Assembly (NCBI GenBank): GCA_947502585.1
Contig: CANNAV010000025.1
Coordinates: forward strand, 1 to 39,231
DNA: 39,231 bases
Reading direction: 5' to 3'
Source: an uncultured Pseudovibrio sp.
Lineage (GTDB): Bacteria > Pseudomonadota > Alphaproteobacteria > Rhizobiales > Stappiaceae
Below the pieces are notes generated by a model. It saw nothing but the letters and a program-made list of their open reading frames with translations, was not told the DNA's origin and did no database searches. A program made the translations under genes and the position numbers. This document shows, one piece after another, positions 34,271 to 39,231 of the stretch; position 1 is the stretch's first letter, and each line of letters begins with the position of its first letter.

Positions 34271-35746
34271 TCAGGCCTTGAATGCGATGAGGGTGTTGCC
34301 CCAGTGGCGACCCTTGACCCAGATTGGCGCTGAGACCAGTTTGATCATCATTATTTTTCCGCCTCCCATATCCCGACGATAAGTTTGCAGGCTGTACTCT
34401 TTGGTGTTCTTGCTTGCATTCAGGCCTGCATGGTCATCAAACATTCTGCGGTTACGGCAGTTTGCTGCATTCCAGACCGGGTCAGTGCCCTGTGGCCTGG
34501 AGTACTCTTTGCTATGCGTTGGCAGATATGCGTTCTTATCCAGCGCTGCACAGAAGACGATGTGATCATCAAGATCTTTAACTGGCTCCTGAATAGCCGG
34601 AAGCACCCGGTCGGTCATCTGAGTGAATGACGCCATGAACTGGGTTGGGTCAGAGCCTTCTATTGGCGTGTAGTTGAAATCGAAAAGATCTTTCACCGAT
34701 ATCCGACCTGCGTTCACCTCCGCATCAAACGCTTCCATGGTCTTTCCAGCAGTCACTTTTGCAACCTCGATCATTTTCTGGTTGAGATTATCGCCATGTT
34801 CGAGTGCGACTTCAGCTAAAAGCGCATTGGCGCTCTGAGAGGTTCCCAGCATCTGACCAGAGACCTGTTTAATGCTTTCTGCATTTGTGGAGACGACACC
34901 GATCATTTCATCACGGTTACGCAGAAGTTCCTCGGTATCTGCATCGTTATTTGCGCAAGCCGTTCGTATGGAATCTGTGTTCGCGGATATGTTGTCTACC
35001 ATCGCTTCCAGCTCCTGGAAGAGGTCATTGATGGATTGAGTGCTATTTTCAGCGGTTGCGACTGTACCAAGCGCACCCTTACCCAAATCAACCAGGGTGT
35101 CGGCTTCTTTGCCGAGTTGGAGAATGGTCTGGTCGATCTGCTCCGTTGCAACAGTCGTTTGAGTGGCGAGGACTTTTACTTCACTGGCCACGACAGCAAA
35201 GCCCTTCCCTGCTTCACCAGCGCGGGCTGCTTCAATGGTTGCGTTGAGTGCCAGCAAATTGGTTTGCCGGGCGATGGCGTCAATGGAACTGGAGAACTGG
35301 CGGACGTTGGCAAATGAGGCCTGAAGGCCCTCCAGCTGTCGGTTGATGCTGCTGATGGCTGTAGACAGACTGTTGATGTTGGCAAGTGCATCGGTCACCA
35401 CCTCCTGAGACTTGGACATGGTATCGCGGGCGCTGGATGTCTGCTCAGCAGTATGTTCAACTGCCTCGGTTACTTCACAGTTACTCTCAACAACGCGCCC
35501 AGACGCGTCCTGAAGGCTTTCCATGGCCTTTTTCAAAGCGCCCGCAGTATTATTTACGGCGTCCAGCTCTCCTGCTGCTGATGCCATATCCAACGCGAGT
35601 GCATCTAATTCACCGAACAGGCGTGCACTATCAATCGAATTCTCAGGTTCTGCAAATTCCACGCCTGCATCTGGAGCGATTACTTCTTCCCGGTTGTTTG
35701 CAGCCGCATCAGCAAGCATTTGTGTATTGCGCTTAAAAAAAGCCAT
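34271..35746 (-). CDS. Soluble methyl-accepting chemotaxis protein
   Basis: 491 residues from the ATG at 35746 ([18 protein letters not shown]), with AGAGG upstream. There is no transmembrane segment. The signalling coiled coil with the conserved tip [34 protein letters not shown] spans about residues 157-190, and the rest of the helical hairpin is at residues 45-330. The domain that follows (about 350-491; [62 protein letters not shown]) is a PAS/Cache-like sensor at the C-terminus. Such a cytoplasmic receptor would sense an internal signal, possibly redox or energy state. No CheR-tethering pentapeptide is seen at the end. Confidence 0.92.
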   Translation of the reverse strand: MAFFKRNTQMLADAAANNREEVIAPDAGVEFAEPENSIDSARLFGELDALALDMASAAGELDAVNNTAGALKKAMESLQDASGRVVESNCEVTEAVEHTAEQTSSARDTMSKSQEVVTDALANINSLSTAISSINRQLEGLQASFANVRQFSSSIDAIARQTNLLALNATIEAARAGEAGKGFAVVASEVKVLATQTTVATEQIDQTILQLGKEADTLVDLGKGALGTVATAENSTQSINDLFQELEAMVDNISANTDSIRTACANNDADTEELLRNRDEMIGVVSTNAESIKQVSGQMLGTSQSANALLAEVALEHGDNLNQKMIEVAKVTAGKTMEAFDAEVNAGRISVKDLFDFNYTPIEGSDPTQFMASFTQMTDRVLPAIQEPVKDLDDHIVFCAALDKNAYLPTHSKEYSRPQGTDPVWNAANCRNRRMFDDHAGLNASKNTKEYSLQTYRRDMGGGKIMMIKLVSAPIWVKGRHWGNTLIAFKA

Positions 35747-36674
35747 ATCAAAACCTCTCGTTCGCGCAAAGAATTTCATATTTTTACTTATAGATTATTA
35801 ACCATGTTATTATTTCTCCTTTCAATTGCAAGTTATTGTATTAAAACCAATAATAACAAAACATTCTGCGATTACCTTGCTATTTTCGAACTACTGTGCG
35901 CGGCACATATGATTTTGTCGTGAAATGTGTTTGTCCGGTCAGAGCGCAGTTATTGCCCTGTGGAAAGCTGTAGGGGTCTTCCGTAAATGGAATGATCCGG
36001 GTCGGGATATCGAAAAAACACTGGATGGGGAACACTCTACGATCCAGACTGGTGAGCTGAACCGCTATGTTGTTGCCAGCATTATGTGCGGCGAAGATGG
36101 CACCATGGAAAATGGCTTGGTAAGGCGAGCACAACAGCCGAAGAAGACTGCTTGCGTACGCGGGGATTTGGAAGGTTCAGTTGCTTATCCGCAGAGATAA
36201 TGTGCAGGCCGTCTGCTTCTATGAAGCACAGGGGGTACAAGGATACCCGCTCCGTCTGTTTGCAAAAGGTGATTGAGCCAGTGTGAGAGGATACTTATGC
36301 GCAGATTCCACAGGACTCCTGGAAGAGTTGGAAGCCTGAAAGTGCAATTCGGGACATTCTGAAATTTGGCTCACAGCACTATCTCATCAGACGTCAACTT
36401 ATTATTTTTACTGAGTGATATGGCATTCTCATCGCCTTGAATACATATATTAAAGTAATTATCCAAGCAGAATTGAATAGAATCAACAATAGCCTGAAAA
36501 AGCAAGATCTTAACTCTGGCACTCATCAGATTAATTTAACATTTCCCACAGAATATATTAACTTGAATACAACATTCACATTACAGCTGCGGGATCTTCA
36601 TAGTTCAACTGCTTCGTGAAATTGTCATGTTGGTGCCTTAACGTGTGTTCACCTTTATCTACCGGATTTTTCAA
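35747..36674. other. 930-base gap with a decayed gene, otherwise AT-rich
   Basis: Contains the GNAT remnant described separately (35925-36277). The left 170 bases are AT-rich promoter-like DNA of the receptor gene, and 36400-36670 is AT-rich leader of the PhoX gene. A 60-residue frame at 36437-36619 is low complexity and rejected. Confidence 0.5.
35925..36277 (+). pseudogene. GNAT-family acetyltransferase (YpeA-like) remnant
   Basis: Pieces of one GNAT protein appear in all three plus-strand frames. First frame: VIALWKAVGVFRKWNDPGRD, then IEKTLDGEHST and VASIMCGEDGT (ending near 36115). Second frame: LGKASTTAEEDCLRTRGFG, up to about 36172. Third frame: KVQLLIRRDNVQAVCFYEAQ, up to about 36230. 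Back in the second frame: GYKDTRSVCLQKVIE, ending near 36277. The acetyl-CoA-binding segment expected after the GEDG block (VYYLAV...QGxGLG) is mostly missing, so there is a deletion plus at least two further frameshifts. This is a dead gene. Confidence 0.7.
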
Positions 36675-38576
36675 ATGACTAAAGAATTTACGAATGAACT
36701 CACTGCAGATGAGTGGGATGAACAGAACTTCCCTCGTGCTGAAGAAAATGAATTTGACCGCGTTGTCGAGCGTGCAATTTCACGCCGCGGTTTTCTTGGG
36801 GGTGTTCTCGCATTTGGCTCAGGTGCAGCTGTGATGGGCACTGGTCTGACTGGTCTTTCCATATCTGAAGCCAAAGCTTCTGCTTCACGTTTCGCATTCA
36901 AACCCATCCCAACTTACAGTGATGCAACCGTGCATGTGCCTGATGGCTACAACTGGAAAATTCTGGCCCGTTGGGGGGATGCTCTGGTAGATGGCGCGGA
37001 AGCCTTCAACCATGAGACCGGTGGCTCTGCCGCGGATGCGGACAAGGTGTTTGGTGAGAACACCGATGGCATGGAAAGCTTCCAGTTTCAGGGTAAGCAG
37101 CTGTTGGCAATCAACCATGAATACGTCAACCTCAAGATCAACCTACCTCAGAACGAAGATGGCGCACCCAGAAGCGCTGAGGATGTTCTGAAGTTGCAGC
37201 ACCTGCAAGGTGTGGTTGTTATTGAAGTGGAAGACGGGAACGATGGCTGGGCTATCGTGAAGAACAGTCCGTTCAATCGCCGCATCACACACAACACACC
37301 GATGACGCTGGCCGGGCCTGCTGCCGGCCACCCATTACTGCAAACGGCTGCTGATCCTGCTGGTACACGATCGCTTGGTACCCTCAACAACTGTGGATCG
37401 GGAAAGACACCCTGGGGCACGTTCCTGACCTGTGAGGAGAACTTCAACGGTTACTTTGGCGCAACAGATGCTGTTCCAGCGGCACGTCTGGACGGTGTTG
37501 ATGCTGGTTATGAGCGTTATGGCATCAGCGAGAAGGGCAAAAACTACGACTACCACAAGTTTGATGAGCGCTTTGACATTGCGAAGAACCCAAACGAGCC
37601 GCATCGCGCAGGCTGGATTGTAGAGATCGATCCGACAGATCCGACTTCAACACCTGTGAAGCACACGGCGATGGGCCGCTTCAAGCATGAGAATGCGGAA
37701 GCGGTTCTGGCAGCGGATGGCCGTGTCGTCGTTTACATGGGAGATGATGAGCGCGGCGAGTTCCTGTACCGGTTCGTTTCCAACGGCGTTTACGCTCCCG
37801 GCCAGCCAACTGACGGCTTGCTGGATGACGGCACTCTCTATGTTGCCAGGTTCAACGATAACCAGACAGGTGAGTGGCTGGCTCTGACCCCAGAGACCAC
37901 GGGTATGGATTCAGCACACATTTCGATCTTCACCCGTATGGCCGGCTCTGCTGTTGGTGCGACCACCATGGATCGTCCTGAGTGGGTTTCTGCCAATCCC
38001 AATGCAGTTGAAGCCTATTGCTGCCTGACCAATAACAAAAACCGCGGTGTAAAGCCAAACGCCGGAGGGGATGACACCTCCGTCAACGGCCCGAATCCAC
38101 GCGAGACCAACAAGTACGGTCAGATCGTGCGCTGGCGGCCTCATAACAAGGATCATGCAGCAGACACGTTTGACTGGGATCTTTATGTGATGGCTGGCAA
38201 TCCGACCATTCACGAGGGGCCAAAGGCAGGTTCTGCAAACATCAATGCTGGCAATATGTTCAACTCACCGGATGGTATGGCGTTTGATGAGAGCGGCATG
38301 GTCTGGATCCAGACAGACGGCAACGACAGCAATGAAGGTGACTTTGTCGGCATGGGCAACAATCAGATGCTGGTTGGTGATCCTGTGACGGGTGAGATCC
38401 AGCGCTTCATGACCGGGCCAGTCGGCTCTGAAGTCACCGGCCTGACATGGTCCGCTGATCGCCGTAGCATGTTTGTGGGCATTCAACATCCGGGCGGCAA
38501 CTGGCCAGACGGCGGCAAACTGCCACGCTCTTCCGTCATCGTCATCAAGCGTGACGACAATGAAATGATTGGGTAG
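36675..38576 (+). CDS. phoX: PhoX-family phosphatase, Tat-exported
   Basis: 633 residues from the ATG at 36675 (MTKEFTNELTADEWDEQNFP). A twin-arginine signal is present: SRRGFLGG at residues 36-43, then hydrophobic VLAFGSGAAVMGTGLTGLSI, unusually far from the N-terminus because of an acidic leader. The domain is PhoX (DUF839): LLAINHEYVNLKINLP, TPWGTFLTCEENFNGYF, MGRFKHENAEAV and VTGLTWSADRRSMFVGIQHPG are family blocks. PhoX enzymes are Ca/Fe-dependent periplasmic alkaline phosphatases for organic phosphate, including nucleotides. No good Pho box was found upstream. A 14-bp hairpin follows. Confidence 0.93.
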   Translation: MTKEFTNELTADEWDEQNFPRAEENEFDRVVERAISRRGFLGGVLAFGSGAAVMGTGLTGLSISEAKASASRFAFKPIPTYSDATVHVPDGYNWKILARWGDALVDGAEAFNHETGGSAADADKVFGENTDGMESFQFQGKQLLAINHEYVNLKINLPQNEDGAPRSAEDVLKLQHLQGVVVIEVEDGNDGWAIVKNSPFNRRITHNTPMTLAGPAAGHPLLQTAADPAGTRSLGTLNNCGSGKTPWGTFLTCEENFNGYFGATDAVPAARLDGVDAGYERYGISEKGKNYDYHKFDERFDIAKNPNEPHRAGWIVEIDPTDPTSTPVKHTAMGRFKHENAEAVLAADGRVVVYMGDDERGEFLYRFVSNGVYAPGQPTDGLLDDGTLYVARFNDNQTGEWLALTPETTGMDSAHISIFTRMAGSAVGATTMDRPEWVSANPNAVEAYCCLTNNKNRGVKPNAGGDDTSVNGPNPRETNKYGQIVRWRPHNKDHAADTFDWDLYVMAGNPTIHEGPKAGSANINAGNMFNSPDGMAFDESGMVWIQTDGNDSNEGDFVGMGNNQMLVGDPVTGEIQRFMTGPVGSEVTGLTWSADRRSMFVGIQHPGGNWPDGGKLPRSSVIVIKRDDNEMIG

Positions 38577-38606
38577 TCTCCCGCCGCCGCTATCGTTTAA
38601 TGCAAA

Positions 38607-38641
38607 CTTCGCTCCTCTGGTTATCAGCCAGAGGAGCGAAG
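38607..38641. terminator. Shared hairpin between phoX and the third GFA gene
   Basis: A perfect 14-bp stem, CTTCGCTCCTCTGG (38607-38620) and CCAGAGGAGCGAAG (38628-38641), with a 7-base loop, lies between two convergent genes. Only short T runs flank it; it can serve both strands. Confidence 0.7.
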
Positions 38642-38662
38642 CTTATCTGAAAAGCAGGCGTG

Positions 38663-39046
38663 TCAGAATCTCTGAATCTGGGGCATATTATCGGTGATCT
38701 CGTAGTAATCACCTTTATCTTTCACAAAGATATGCTTGCCGATTTCGAGGTTTGTTGGCGCATCAAGACAGCCTGCTGCGATGGTAATGAAGTCTTGATC
38801 ATTCATCTTATAGAACAAACTGGAGCCGCAGAATTTGCAAAAACCCCGCTTTGCGAAGTCTGATGAGACATACCAGGTCAGCCCTTCATCTGATGAGAAG
38901 GACAGTTTTTCGCAGGAAGCGTGTGTCGCGGCCCAAACGTGACCGCTTATGCGCCTGCATTGGCTGCAATGGCAGATTGTTACAGTGCCCCCCACACCTT
39001 CTGCCTGAAAGCTCACTTTACCGCATTCACATTTCCCATTGACCAT
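38663..39046 (-). CDS. GFA-family zinc protein, copy 3
   Basis: 127 residues. Zinc motif blocks CECGKVSFQAEG, ICHCSQCRRISGHVWA and FCKFCGSSLFYKMND, and the family ending KGDYYEITDNMPQ. The C-terminal KGDYYEI is shared with copies 1 and 2, so all belong to one subfamily. It is 5.4 kb from the other pair and convergent with phoX. Function unknown. Confidence 0.92.
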   Translation of the reverse strand: MVNGKCECGKVSFQAEGVGGTVTICHCSQCRRISGHVWAATHASCEKLSFSSDEGLTWYVSSDFAKRGFCKFCGSSLFYKMNDQDFITIAAGCLDAPTNLEIGKHIFVKDKGDYYEITDNMPQIQRF

Positions 39047-39158
39047 GCTTACCCCCCATCCATCAGAGCGCTAAATGCGCAACTGTTTGTCATTCCGCTA
39101 TTTCATCACATTTCATGGCAGAGGAACAGGTCTTTTTCGTCAGGCATGAGACATTCCC

Positions 39159-39185
39159 AAAAAAACAGGCCCCTTTCGGAACCTG
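39159..39185 (-). terminator. Terminator of an unseen gene to the right
   Basis: On the minus strand CAGGTTCC, loop GAAA, GGGGCCTG (8 bp, two G-T pairs), followed by seven T. The gene it ends must lie beyond 39200; too little of it is in the window to identify. Confidence 0.75.
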
Positions 39186-39231
39186 CCTTTTCAATCAAGC
39201 TTCTGCTTTTTGCAACAGCACTTAAGCTACA

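Noticed and set aside
36437-36619. A 60-residue AT-rich frame before phoX
   Set aside because: Low-complexity Asn/Ile/Leu/Thr composition from AT-rich DNA, with no ribosome site.
36611-36628. Possible PhoB box upstream of phoX
   Set aside because: TTGTCAT at 36622-36628 fits a half site, but the other half (GCTTCGT) matches poorly; not reported as a feature.
1-39231. CRISPR arrays, tRNA, rRNA, phage or toxin-antitoxin genes
   Set aside because: Looked for regularly spaced repeats, cloverleaf-like segments and typical small paired genes; none could be supported by eye.
39186-39231. Coding end of a gene at the right edge
   Set aside because: The terminator at 39159-39185 implies a gene on the minus strand, but 46 bases are too few to choose a frame.

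Overview
The window looks like chromosomal DNA of an alphaproteobacterium, probably a marine Hyphomicrobiales/Stappiaceae type (Pseudovibrio- or Roseibium-like; inferred from gene content, moderate GC and the style of the intergenic repeats). It has an Irr-type iron control element, a BMP/NupOPQ-type nucleoside ABC transporter, a paired mgsA-glk, HrpB, a form II CoxL-like hydroxylase and PhoX. No rRNA, tRNA or CRISPR array was recognised.

Left part, minus strand (about 1.4-15.8 kb): a nucleoside uptake and breakdown locus. Read 5' to 3' it runs SorC-family regulator, BMP-type nucleoside-binding lipoprotein or periplasmic protein, ABC ATPase, two permeases, cdd, purine nucleoside phosphorylase, deoC, deoA and deoB. 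A hairpin follows. Next come a phytanoyl-CoA-dioxygenase-like enzyme coupled to adenosine deaminase, a URC4-like DUF1688 protein and upp. Together they would import nucleosides, deaminate them, split off the bases by phosphorolysis and convert (deoxy)ribose-1-phosphate to acetaldehyde and glyceraldehyde-3-phosphate, while uracil goes to UMP or into the URC route. The far left edge holds the 3' end of an IS66-family transposase, whose right end truncates an already frameshifted TrpF-like gene.

Middle, plus strand (16.4-21.5 kb): a secreted DUF1194/VWA-like protein, methylglyoxal synthase, glucokinase and the helicase HrpB. Then bfd-bfr on the minus strand, with a clear Irr-box-like palindrome in front of bfr, and a plus-strand SDR oxidoreductase with a good terminator.

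23.8-29.1 kb, minus strand: a molybdenum hydroxylase operon of CO-dehydrogenase type (coxG-like, small FeS subunit, large Mo subunit with the form II motif AYRGAGR, an unrecognised helical-repeat protein, FAD subunit).

29.4-39.2 kb: two RNA-methyltransferase-like genes, a YeeZ-like NAD(P)-binding protein, three GFA-family zinc proteins (two adjacent, one 5.4 kb away), YtoQ, a soluble chemotaxis receptor with its sensor domain at the C-terminus, a decayed GNAT acetyltransferase and a Tat-exported PhoX phosphatase. Dispersed palindromic repeats lie in several gaps; one pair of about 91 bp is about 74 percent identical.
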